Assembly: GCA_015688915.1 (NCBI GenBank)
Contig: JAATGX010000031.1
Location: 1-22,772 of the forward strand
Source of the DNA: Desulfuromonadales bacterium
GTDB lineage: Bacteria; Desulfobacterota; Desulfuromonadia; Geobacterales; Pseudopelobacteraceae
DNA: 22,772 bases
Direction: 5' to 3'
Part shown: positions 8,027 to 16,078 of the stretch, piece after piece
Layout: each line of letters starts with the position of its first letter
How positions within the stretch are numbered: the stretch's first letter is position 1
The notes under the pieces: model-generated
Seen by the model: the letters and a program-made list of their open reading frames with translations, nothing else
Database searches by the model: none
What the model was told of the DNA's origin: nothing
Made by a program: the position numbers and the translations under genes

Positions 8027-9628
8027 ATGCCTGTCCTTACCTGGCTTACAAGAGAGCATGACCTGAAGAGCGCACAGAATGCACCGTACCGCCTTTTGGA
8101 AGAGGCGCCGGAGCTTTCCCTTGGCGATGGGTCCACGGAGAACATGCTGATCCACGGCGATAACCTGGATGCCCTCAAGGCGCTACTGCCCTATTATGCC
8201 GGGCAGGTAAAGTGCATTTACATCGATCCCCCCTACAACACCCGTTCCGCCTTCGAGCATTACGACGACAACTTGGAGCACAGCCAATGGCTGGCGATGA
8301 TCTATCCGCGCCTGGAGCTTCTGAGGGAACTACTGGCCGAGGATGGGAGCACCTGGATTTCCATCGACGACAACGAAGGGCATTACCTCAAGGTGATCAT
8401 TGATGAGGTGTTCTGACGTCGGAATTACGTTTCAAATGTTGTCTGGCAGAAAAGGACATCACCTGATATTCGAGCTACGCTTGGTGCCGGTCACGAAAAT
8501 ATTCTTGTCTTTGCAAAGAATTTCGAAAAATTCCGAGCAATTATAAAAAAGATTCCCAAGTCGCCAGAACAAGTTGCTCAATATAAAAATCCGGATAACG
8601 ATCCACGCGGGCCTTGGGTTTCGTCTGACTACACTGCACAAGGTTTCCGTCCCAATCAGATGTATAAGATCACAACACCTGGAGGCAAAGAGTTCATTCC
8701 CCCGGAAGGCACTTGTTGGAAAAATGTAGAACCCGTTTTCCTGCAGCTTGTGAAAGAAGGTCGCATCTGGTTCGGAAAAAATGGTAAGGGCATGCCACGT
8801 CGTAAAACTTTTCTTAGCGAATCGGAGGGGCAAACAGCATGGAGTTGGTGGCCCAACGCTGAAGTTGGTCATACTCAGGAGTCAAAAAAAGAGATTCACA
8901 TGCTTTTCGGTGCGGCTGACGCTTTTGACACCCCGAAGCCGGAAAGACTTCTCCAGCGGATAATCGAGCTTGCCACCAACCCCAACGACCTCATCCTCGA
9001 CTCCTTCCTCGGCTCCGGCACCACCGCCGCCGTGGCCCACAAGATGGGCCGCCGCTACATCGGCATCGAGATGGGCGAGCATGCCGTGACCCACTGCGTG
9101 CCGCGCCTGAAAAAGGTGATCGACGGCGAACAGGGGGGCATCTCCCAGGCGGTCAATTGGCAGGGGGGCGGCGGGTTCCGCTTCTACCGGCTGGGCGCGG
9201 CGATCTTCGACGAATACGGCCGGATCAACCCGGCCATCACGTTTCCCACCCTGGCGGCCCATATCTGGTTCTGCGAGACGCGGACGCCGTGGAACGGAGA
9301 GGCAAATCCCCCCCAGCCCCCCTTTGACAAAGGGGGGAGCGGTGAACGTCCCCCTTTGGCAAAGGGGGATTCAGGGGGATTTGCCGTTGGCCGTACGCCT
9401 CTCCTCGGCATCCATAACGGCACCGCCTATTACCTCCTCTACAACGGCATCCTGGGGGACAAGCGGCCTGACGGTGGCAACGTGCTGACCGGCAAACTGC
9501 TGCACCAGCTCCCGCAGCACGACGGGCCGAAGGTGATCTACGGCGAGACCTCGCGCCTTTCGCCTGAGCGGTTGAAGACGGAGAAGGTCTCCTTCAAACA
9601 GATACCGTACGATATCAAGGCGAGGTGA
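8027..9628 (+). pseudogene. mod: Type III-like DNA adenine methyltransferase (mod), interrupted by an in-frame TGA
   Basis: One reading frame from ATG 8027 to TGA 9626-9628 would encode about 533 residues, but TGA at 8414-8416 stops it after 129. The downstream part (8417-9628) stays open in the same frame. Codon 130 normally encodes Gly in the motif DE(I/V)FGR, here VF-stop-RRNYV, so a GGA to TGA change is the simplest explanation. Motif IV DPPYNT is at 67-72 and the SAM-binding motif FLGSGTT at about 327-333; this IV-then-I order is the beta class of amino-methyltransferases typical of Type III Mod. Between them lies an AT-rich target-recognition segment. A palindromic repeat is inserted in frame at 9301-9385. 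An internal ATG at 8660 could make a C-terminal fragment lacking DPPY. The stop might also be a sequencing error or be read through. Confidence 0.85.
9301..9385. repeat. Palindromic mini-repeat (MITE/REP-like) inside mod
   Basis: The element is bounded by perfect 12-base inverted ends, GGCAAATCCCCC and GGGGGATTTGCC. It contains two further CCCCCTTTG...CAAAGGGGG palindromes. It is translated in frame as a Pro/Gly/Lys-rich stretch (NPPQPPFDKGG then RPPLAKGDSGGF) between TRTPWNGEA and GRTPLLGIHNGTAYY. Similar CCCCTTT palindromic repeats are scattered in many bacterial genomes and are known to insert within ORFs. Confidence 0.8.
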
Positions 9629-9631
9629 CGA

Positions 9632-10387
9632 ATGAAATTTGACAACCGCATTGCCGATTGCGACAAACTCCAGGCCAGGATTCGCGCCCATCGGCCGCTC
9701 ACGGCCGACGAACTGCGCCAGCTCAGGGAATACTACCGGATCGGCCTGACGTACAGCAGCAACGCCCTGGAAGGAAACAGCCTCACCGAAACCGAGACCA
9801 AGGTGGTGATCGAAGACGGCATAACCATCGGCGGCAAGCCGCTGCGTGACCATTTCGAGGCGGTCGGTCACAGCGAGGCATTCGACCTGCTGGGGAGGCT
9901 GGCCGGAGAGCCGGGGATTGCGGAGGCGGATATCCTGGCCCTGCACCGGCTGTTCTACCATCGGATCGATGAGGAGAACGCCGGGAAATACCGCACGGTA
10001 CGGATTATTGTCACCGGCACCGACTTTGCCTTTCCGCCGCCGCCGCGGATCAAGACGCTCATGCGGCAATTTGTCGCCGAGATCCCCGCACTGCTGGCAA
10101 CGCGTCATCCGGTGGAGTTTGCCGCGCTTCTCCACACCCGGCTGGTGAACATCCATCCCTTTACGGACGGCAACGGTCGGGCGGCCCGGCTTTTGATGAA
10201 CCTTGCGCTGTTGCAGAGCGGCTTCCCCATTACCATCATCCCCCCCGTGGTCCGCGCCGAGTATCTGGAAGCGGTCAAGGCGGGCAACCGCGAGGATTTT
10301 GTCCCCTTCATCCGCCTGATTTCCTGCATGGTGTTCGAGAGCCAGAAAGAGTACCTGCGGCTGCTGAAAAATCTGGGGGTATCCTGA
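9632..10387 (+). CDS. Fic family protein within the restriction operon
   Basis: The 251-residue protein starts at ATG 9632; GAGGTGA overlaps the mod stop codon, indicating translational coupling. The complete Fic motif HPFTDGNGRAAR is at residues 175-186, including the catalytic His and the Gly/Asn/Arg residues that bind ATP phosphates. An inhibitory helix motif of the (S/T)-x3-E-(G/N) type is present near the N-terminus (S43-NAL-E47-G48), where Glu normally blocks ATP binding. The flap region IIVTGTDFAFPPPPRI is typical. Fic enzymes usually transfer AMP to target proteins, and this one is predicted to be auto-inhibited. Its target is unknown. Its place between mod and res suggests a link with the restriction system, as toxin, regulator or guard, but this is inference. 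Confidence 0.92.
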   Translation: MKFDNRIADCDKLQARIRAHRPLTADELRQLREYYRIGLTYSSNALEGNSLTETETKVVIEDGITIGGKPLRDHFEAVGHSEAFDLLGRLAGEPGIAEADILALHRLFYHRIDEENAGKYRTVRIIVTGTDFAFPPPPRIKTLMRQFVAEIPALLATRHPVEFAALLHTRLVNIHPFTDGNGRAARLLMNLALLQSGFPITIIPPVVRAEYLEAVKAGNREDFVPFIRLISCMVFESQKEYLRLLKNLGVS

Positions 10388-10389
10388 CC

Positions 10390-13047
10390 ATGTTTGAGCT
10401 GAAACCCTACCAACTCCGCACCCTGGAAACCCTCAGACGCTTTCTGGAGGCGGCTCGCCTCTCCAACGACCCCAAGGCCGCCTACGACGAGGTCATGCAG
10501 TCACTGGAGGCTCTCTACCGTCCCTACCTGGCCATCACTGGGCTGGAGACGGTGCCCTATGTCTGCGTGCGCATCCCCACCGGCGGCGGCAAGACCCTGC
10601 TGGCAGCCCATACGGTGGAGACCGCGGCAAACGCCTACCTGGAGCAGGACTTCCCGGTGGTGCTCTGGCTGGTGCCGACCAACACCATCCGCTCCCAGAC
10701 ACTGGACGCCCTGAAACAGCCAAAACACCCCTACCGCGAGGCCATGGACAAGGCATTTGACGGCCGGGTTGCGGTGTTCGACATCGCCGAGGTCGAGACC
10801 ATCCGCCCCCAGGACCTGGCCGAGCGGGTCTGCGTGGTCGTCGGTACCCTGGCCACGCTGCGGGTGGACAAGACCGAGGGGCGCCGCATCTATGCCCACA
10901 ATGAGAACTTTGAGCCGCACTTCTCCCGCGTGTCTCCGAACACGCCCGGCCTGGAGCGGGTCGAGGAGGGGCCGGACAAGGGACGGATCAAGTTTTCCTT
11001 TGCCAACCTGCTGCACCTGCACAAGCCGCTGGTCATCATGGATGAGGCCCACAATGCCCGTACCACGCTTACCTTCGAGGTCCTGCGGCGCATCAGCCCG
11101 GCCTGCATCGTGGAGTTCACCGCCACCCCGGATGCGAGCCGCACGAGCGGCAGCAACGTGATCTGTCGGGTATCCGCGGCGGAGTTGAAGGGTGAGGAGA
11201 TGATCAAGCTGCCGATCATCCTCAAGGAACACAAGAACTGGCAGGAGGCGGTGCGCGACGCGGTGCTGACCCGCAAACGGCTGGAGGAACTGGCCGCCGC
11301 TGATCCGGCCTTTATCCGCCCCATAGCCCTGATCCAGGCCGAGAGCAAGGAACGGGAAGTTACAGTGGAGGTGGTGCTCAAGCACCTGATGGAGAACGAG
11401 CTGATTCCCCGGGAGCGGATCGCCATAGCCACCGGGAACCAGCGGGAGCTGGACGGCATCGACCTGTTCGACCGTGCCTGCCGGGTGGAGTACGTCATCA
11501 CCGTGGAGGCGCTCAAGGAGGGGTGGGACTGCTCCTTTGCCTATGTATTCTGCTCGGCGGCAAATATCCATTCCGGCAAGGATGTGGAGCAGTTGCTCGG
11601 CCGGGTGCTGCGCATGCCCTATGCCCAACGCCGCGGCCAGGAGGAGTTGAACCGGGCCTACGCCTTTGTCTCCTCCCCCAGCTTTGCCCACGCGGCCAAC
11701 GACCTGCACGACCGCCTGGTTTCCATGGGCTTCGAGGAGGAAGAGGCGTCCGAGTTCATCCAGGCCGCGCAGCAGCCGCTGATCCCGGAAGAAGATCTGC
11801 CGCTCTGGTCGCGGCGGGAACCGGAGCCGCTGGTGGTGACCTGCGGCGAGGGGTACAAACCTGAATGGATCGAGCGGGAAGCACCGCAGGGGATTGCGCT
11901 TGAACGGGGCGACAACGGCGAACTGCGTCTGACTGTGACCGGGGTGATCTCCGACGAGTTGGAGGCGCGGATCGTGGCCGCCGCGCCTAAAGCATCCCAG
12001 GCGGAACTGCGCAAGACCATCGTCTCCCACCGGCGCTACGTGCAGAAAAGCCTGTCACCGTCCGAACGGGGGGAGCGTTTCAGTGCCCCCCGCCTCTGCG
12101 TGGCAATCCAGGGGGAACTGGAGCTGGCGGAGCGGGAGCTGTTTCTGGATGCCCGTGGCTGGAACCTGCTGGACTTTCCCCATGCCCTGACACCGGTCGA
12201 GATAGCCGTGGACGAGGGGGCGCGGACCTTCGAGTTCGACATCCGGGGAAAAAAGGTTGTCTTCGGACTGCTGGGCCAGGAACAGCAGCTCGACCTGAGC
12301 CACGTGAACACCGACTGGAACCAGGCGCAATTGGTGCGCTGGCTGGACAAGGCCGCACGCCAGCCGGACGTGCGCCAGGAGGTGATGCTGGAATTCCTGC
12401 GCCGCACCGTGGCCGACCTGCGGGAGCGCCTGCGGCTGGAGATGGCGCTGCTGGTGCGCAGCCGCTTCATCCTGGCCAAGCTGCTGGCGGAAAAGATCAA
12501 AGGGTTTCGCCGGGAGGCCTGCGCACGCGGTTTTCAGGAGACGCTCTTCGGCCCCCAGGCAACGGTGGAGACCAGCTTCGAGTTCGCCTTCAACTACAAC
12601 CCGAACGTCTACCCGGCAAACTGGTATTACCAGGGGCGTTTCGACCTGTCAAAAAAGCATTACTACCCCATGATCGGCGAGTTGAAGGGCAAAGGTGAAG
12701 AGTTCGAGTGCGCCTGTGCCATTGCCAATCTGAAAGAGGTCAAACAGTGGGTCAGGAACCTGGCCCTGCAACCTCTGGCCTCCTTCTGGCTTCCCACCGC
12801 CACGGATCGCTTCTACCCGGACTTCGTGGCAGAACTGCACGACGGCCGGATTCTGGTGGTCGAGTACAAAGGCGAAGGCTACAAGACCAACGACGATTCC
12901 AAGGAAAAACGCCAGATCGGCCAACTCTGGGAAGAAAAGAGCAACGGCAGGGGGCTGTTCATCATGGCCGAGGAACGGGACGCCCAAGGGCGGGATGTGC
13001 ACCGGCAACTGGCGGAGAAGGTGAGGCCCATCACGTCTTCTTCATAA
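10390..13047 (+). CDS. res: Type III restriction subunit (Res): helicase plus PD-(D/E)xK nuclease
   Basis: The 885-residue ORF begins two bases after the fic stop. The N-terminal superfamily 2 helicase shows the Q-like region YQLRTLETL, Walker A PTGGGKT at 63-69, DEAH at 218-221 and motif III TATP at 244-247. A VEALKEGWDC segment and LLGRVLRMP mark the second RecA domain. Near the C-terminus, PDFVAEL (D811) followed by VVEYKGEGY (E825-x-K827) is a convincing PD-(D/E)xK endonuclease core. The protein would translocate on DNA by ATP hydrolysis and cut when two unmodified sites meet, working with Mod. The length is within the usual range and no interruption is seen. It is therefore potentially intact while its partner mod is broken. 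Confidence 0.93.
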   Translation: MFELKPYQLRTLETLRRFLEAARLSNDPKAAYDEVMQSLEALYRPYLAITGLETVPYVCVRIPTGGGKTLLAAHTVETAANAYLEQDFPVVLWLVPTNTIRSQTLDALKQPKHPYREAMDKAFDGRVAVFDIAEVETIRPQDLAERVCVVVGTLATLRVDKTEGRRIYAHNENFEPHFSRVSPNTPGLERVEEGPDKGRIKFSFANLLHLHKPLVIMDEAHNARTTLTFEVLRRISPACIVEFTATPDASRTSGSNVICRVSAAELKGEEMIKLPIILKEHKNWQEAVRDAVLTRKRLEELAAADPAFIRPIALIQAESKEREVTVEVVLKHLMENELIPRERIAIATGNQRELDGIDLFDRACRVEYVITVEALKEGWDCSFAYVFCSAANIHSGKDVEQLLGRVLRMPYAQRRGQEELNRAYAFVSSPSFAHAANDLHDRLVSMGFEEEEASEFIQAAQQPLIPEEDLPLWSRREPEPLVVTCGEGYKPEWIEREAPQGIALERGDNGELRLTVTGVISDELEARIVAAAPKASQAELRKTIVSHRRYVQKSLSPSERGERFSAPRLCVAIQGELELAERELFLDARGWNLLDFPHALTPVEIAVDEGARTFEFDIRGKKVVFGLLGQEQQLDLSHVNTDWNQAQLVRWLDKAARQPDVRQEVMLEFLRRTVADLRERLRLEMALLVRSRFILAKLLAEKIKGFRREACARGFQETLFGPQATVETSFEFAFNYNPNVYPANWYYQGRFDLSKKHYYPMIGELKGKGEEFECACAIANLKEVKQWVRNLALQPLASFWLPTATDRFYPDFVAELHDGRILVVEYKGEGYKTNDDSKEKRQIGQLWEEKSNGRGLFIMAEERDAQGRDVHRQLAEKVRPITSSS

Positions 13048-13055
13048 AACGCACC

Positions 13056-13075
13056 TGACATGTCGCAACATGACA
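13056..13075. promoter_or_regulatory. Imperfect palindrome upstream of the regulator gene
   Basis: The half-sites TGACATGT and ACATGACA flank a CGCA centre; eight of ten base pairs of the full 20-base palindrome are symmetric. It lies about 10 bases upstream of the predicted -35 box, so it could bind an activator or the regulator itself. Confidence 0.35.
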
Positions 13076-13085
13076 TCCCACTCCC

Positions 13086-13114
13086 TTGACTTCCCATCTG
13101 CCCGGCGCTACACT
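13086..13114 (+). promoter_or_regulatory. Sigma-70-type promoter of the sigma-54 activator gene
   Basis: TTGACT at 13086-13091, a 17-base spacer and TACACT at 13109-13114. It stands 33 bases upstream of the ATG at 13147, giving a very short leader. Confidence 0.6.
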
Positions 13115-13116
13115 CA

Positions 13117-13139
13117 CCTGAGTAAATAATCGACTCAGG
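13117..13139 (+). promoter_or_regulatory. Inverted repeat overlapping the ribosome binding site
   Basis: CCTGAGT at 13117-13123 and ACTCAGG at 13133-13139 are perfectly complementary with a nine-base loop. The right arm contains the start of the AGGAG ribosome binding site (13137-13141). In RNA it would hide the site; in DNA it could be an operator next to the start of transcription. Confidence 0.5.
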
Positions 13140-13146
13140 AGTACCT

Positions 13147-15963
13147 ATGCCCATCGATACCCGCCTGGCCGCGCTGCGCGCCAAGATCTCCGGCTACGGC
13201 AAGGAGAACCAGGGCGAGCTGCTCTATGCCCTGGCGGAAGGGGCGCGGCTGCTCTCGGGCAGCGAGCGGGTCCGCATCTACCTGGAGGACCTGACCCGCG
13301 GCGCACTCTCCTGCGTGCACGCCACCGGTCCCCGGGCGGCCGACGTCCGGGAGACCTGCTTCCCGATCGTCTCTACCGAAACCATCGTTTCCAGCGTCTT
13401 TGTCAGCCAGTATCCCGTGGATTTCAAGGTCACCCCCGAACAACGGGATTCCGCCGATGCGCTCTTCGCACGCAGCTTCGGGTTCGGCGCCAGTTACGTC
13501 ATGCCGGTGGTCAGCCTGGGCAAATCCATCGGTGTGCTCTGCGTCGATCTGGAGCGGTCCGGCGAGATCCTGGGGGCGCAGACCAAGTCACAACTGGCCG
13601 ATTTTAGCGGTTTCGTGGCAGATCGGCTCGACCAGGCCCGCATCTATCACCAGCAGGTGCGCCTGGCCCGCCGCCTGGAAGAGTTCAAGGCCCGCGAGGC
13701 GGCCGGCATGATGGTCAGGTCGGCGGTACGACTGATCGAGAAGGTTTCCCTGGCCTCGGTGCTGGTACCGGTCCTGGGCGGCGAGGCCGGCACCGGTTCA
13801 TTGAGCATCCTGGCGAGCTACTCGGAGGACCCGGAATTGAAGGCGCTCTTCGATCAACAGGGGGCCATCAACCTGCAAAAAGGGACCTCGCTCATCTCCC
13901 AGTACGTGAGCGACGAGGCGGTGATCACCGACGAGCGCCTGCTGAAACCGCTCTTCATCGCCGACCTGACCCAGCACAACCTCCAGCAGCGGGCCCTGAC
14001 CGAATCCATGTCCCTGCGTTCACTCTACGTGGTGCCGCGGTATGCCCCGGACAGCCGCCGCATCATCTGCCTGGTCAACTATTTTTCCCGCGAACTGTAC
14101 CGTTTCAGCGACTTCGAGATGGGGCTCCTGCAGACCCACGCCGAGATGGTGGAACGGGTCATCAGCGAGGTGGGGGGCGAGCACCTGGAGATCCGGGTGC
14201 TGTCCGAGATCACCGACCTGTTGAACGAGCGGACCGAAAACCTTCAGCCGTTCCTGACCAAGGTGCTCTCCAAGGCCACCGAGCTGATCGGGGCCGATAC
14301 CGGCAGCATCGCCGTGGTGGCGGAACGCGACGGGGTCCAGTGGCTGGTGGTGGAGGACGAGAACGGCGCCATCCTCGGCGCCAAGAACAAGGAATGGCTG
14401 AAGAAGTACATCCCGCCGTTTCCGGTCGGAGGCGAGGAGTTGCCGCCCGAGGAGCGGAGCCTGACCGGCTACGTGGCCCACACCAAGCTCCCCAAGATCA
14501 TTGCCCGGGTGGAGGAGGAGCAGCAGGCCGGCGGATTTCATCGCTCCATGAGTGAACTTTTGAAGAGCGAGATCGCCGTGCCGGTCATCTGCGACGACGA
14601 GGTGATCGCCGTGATCTGCCTCAATTCCCTGCATTACGACTACTTCCGCGAGGAACACCGCCGCATCCTGCAGATCATAGGCAGCCTGACCGCCCGGCAC
14701 ATCTCCGACCTGCAACGCATCGAACGGCTACAGGGGGAGGTCAACCGCCTGACCACCGATGTGGCCTACAAGGACCCGCACGTCTCCTCCTACCGGTTGG
14801 GAAACATCATCGGCAACAGCCCCGCCTCCCAGGCGGTGGTGGAATTCATCAACACCGTCTCGCCGCGGCTCTTCAACCGCATCGTCTTCTGGAACCGCAA
14901 CCTGCTTCAGGAGGCCACCATCGGGCTCCCCTCGATCCTGGTGACCGGCCCCACCGGCTCGGGCAAGGAGTTCTTCTTCAACAACCTGTACAACAAGCTC
15001 AACGAGTTGTACCGCCAGCAGATCAATCCGGGTGGCGAACTGCCGGTCAAGAAGTCCAACATCGCCGCCTATGCCGGAGAGTTGACCTATTCGGAACTGT
15101 TCGGCCACAAGAAAGGGGCCTTTACCGGCGCCTACAACGACCGGCGCGGCATCCTGGAGGAGACCATGGGAGGGATCGTCTTCCTGGACGAGATCGGCGA
15201 TGCCGACCCCAAGACCCAGGTGCAGTTGCTGCGTTTCCTGGACAACGGCGGCTTCGTCCGGCTGGGGGAAAACACCGAGCGGTACAGCCGCGTGCTGCTG
15301 GTGGCCGCCACCAACAAAAACCTGCAGGAGGAGATCAGCGCCGGCCGCTTCCGCGAGGATCTCTACCACCGCCTGGCCGAACTCTCCATCCGGCTGCCGT
15401 CTCTCAACGAACGGCGCGAGGACATTCCCGACCTGTCGGTGCATTTCCTGGGCAAGCTCTACCGCACCTACCGCGGCGAGGACGAACCGCCCGAAAAGCC
15501 GCCCATCCTGGCCAGGGAGGCGAAGGAAGTCCTCATGCGCCACAGCTACCAGGGCAACATCCGGGAACTGCGCAGCATCCTGCTGCGGGCGCTGTTCTTC
15601 CGCCGCAAGCAGGTTATTACCGGCGACGCCGTCACCATGGCCATCGCCGGGACCGGCAGCGGCGGGAGCAGCGTGCCGCCCTCCCCGGTCCGGGACCTGG
15701 ACGAGCGGCTGGCGCATGATATCGTGGCTCGGATTGCTGCCGGAGGGGATTTCTGGACCGAGGTCTACGAGCCGTTTTCACGCAACGACATCTCGCGGGA
15801 AACGGTGCGGCTGGTGATCGAAAAGGCCCGCGGCGTGGCGGGCAAGACCATGCCGGCGGTGGCGCGCTATCTCAAGGCGGTCGGGGATGGGGCCATTACC
15901 GAGGAGGAACAGCGCAGGCTGTTCCGGTTCAAGAATTTTCTCTACAAGACGGTGAGGATTTGA
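13147..15963 (+). CDS. GAF-domain sigma-54-interacting transcriptional regulator
   Basis: This 938-residue protein starts at ATG 13147. The N-terminal half contains three GAF-like sensor domains at about 20-170, 180-350 and 355-540, joined by helical linkers. An AAA+ domain follows: Walker A GPTGSGKE at 601-608, the sigma-54 contact loop GAFTGA at 657-662, Walker B FLDEIGD at 679-685, then RFREDLYHRLAELSIRLPSL and a GNIRELRS sensor segment. These are diagnostic of activators of the sigma-54 RNA polymerase. The C-terminus, after a proline-rich linker near 840, has ISRETVRLVIEKARGVAG followed by MPAVARYL, only loosely like a Fis helix-turn-helix, and it runs on to 938. DNA binding may therefore be unusual. 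The signal sensed and the target genes are unknown. Confidence 0.92.
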   Translation: MPIDTRLAALRAKISGYGKENQGELLYALAEGARLLSGSERVRIYLEDLTRGALSCVHATGPRAADVRETCFPIVSTETIVSSVFVSQYPVDFKVTPEQRDSADALFARSFGFGASYVMPVVSLGKSIGVLCVDLERSGEILGAQTKSQLADFSGFVADRLDQARIYHQQVRLARRLEEFKAREAAGMMVRSAVRLIEKVSLASVLVPVLGGEAGTGSLSILASYSEDPELKALFDQQGAINLQKGTSLISQYVSDEAVITDERLLKPLFIADLTQHNLQQRALTESMSLRSLYVVPRYAPDSRRIICLVNYFSRELYRFSDFEMGLLQTHAEMVERVISEVGGEHLEIRVLSEITDLLNERTENLQPFLTKVLSKATELIGADTGSIAVVAERDGVQWLVVEDENGAILGAKNKEWLKKYIPPFPVGGEELPPEERSLTGYVAHTKLPKIIARVEEEQQAGGFHRSMSELLKSEIAVPVICDDEVIAVICLNSLHYDYFREEHRRILQIIGSLTARHISDLQRIERLQGEVNRLTTDVAYKDPHVSSYRLGNIIGNSPASQAVVEFINTVSPRLFNRIVFWNRNLLQEATIGLPSILVTGPTGSGKEFFFNNLYNKLNELYRQQINPGGELPVKKSNIAAYAGELTYSELFGHKKGAFTGAYNDRRGILEETMGGIVFLDEIGDADPKTQVQLLRFLDNGGFVRLGENTERYSRVLLVAATNKNLQEEISAGRFREDLYHRLAELSIRLPSLNERREDIPDLSVHFLGKLYRTYRGEDEPPEKPPILAREAKEVLMRHSYQGNIRELRSILLRALFFRRKQVITGDAVTMAIAGTGSGGSSVPPSPVRDLDERLAHDIVARIAAGGDFWTEVYEPFSRNDISRETVRLVIEKARGVAGKTMPAVARYLKAVGDGAITEEEQRRLFRFKNFLYKTVRI

Positions 15964-16022
15964 AAAATACGCGGTTGCCGAAGCAACCCGTATCCCGGAG
16001 GAAGTTTTTTCTCCATTGATGC

Positions 16023-16056
16023 ACGACACGGGCGGCCCATGGGCCGCCCGTGTCGT
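16023..16056. terminator. Perfect 34-base palindrome between convergent genes
   Basis: Bases 16023-16056 are fully self-complementary, with arm ACGACACGGGCGGCCCA and its mirror. The hairpin lies between the activator gene (+) and leuA (-) and is followed by only a short TTT on the + strand. It is best read as a bidirectional transcription terminator, though a protein-binding role is not excluded. Confidence 0.65.
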
Positions 16057-16078
16057 TTCCAGCCATGACGCTACCGCG

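Noticed and set aside
8414..8416. Selenocysteine or programmed recoding at the mod TGA
   Set aside because: The position is normally Gly rather than Cys, and no stem-loop of the expected kind was recognised after it; a nonsense change or sequence error is simpler.
9301..9385. CRISPR-like repeats in the CCCCCTTT palindromes
   Set aside because: Only two copies without regular spacers; the arrangement is a nested palindrome within a coding frame.
10501..12030. 509-codon open frame on the minus strand inside res
   Set aside because: Mirror frame of an evident helicase gene; no motifs and no ribosome binding site.
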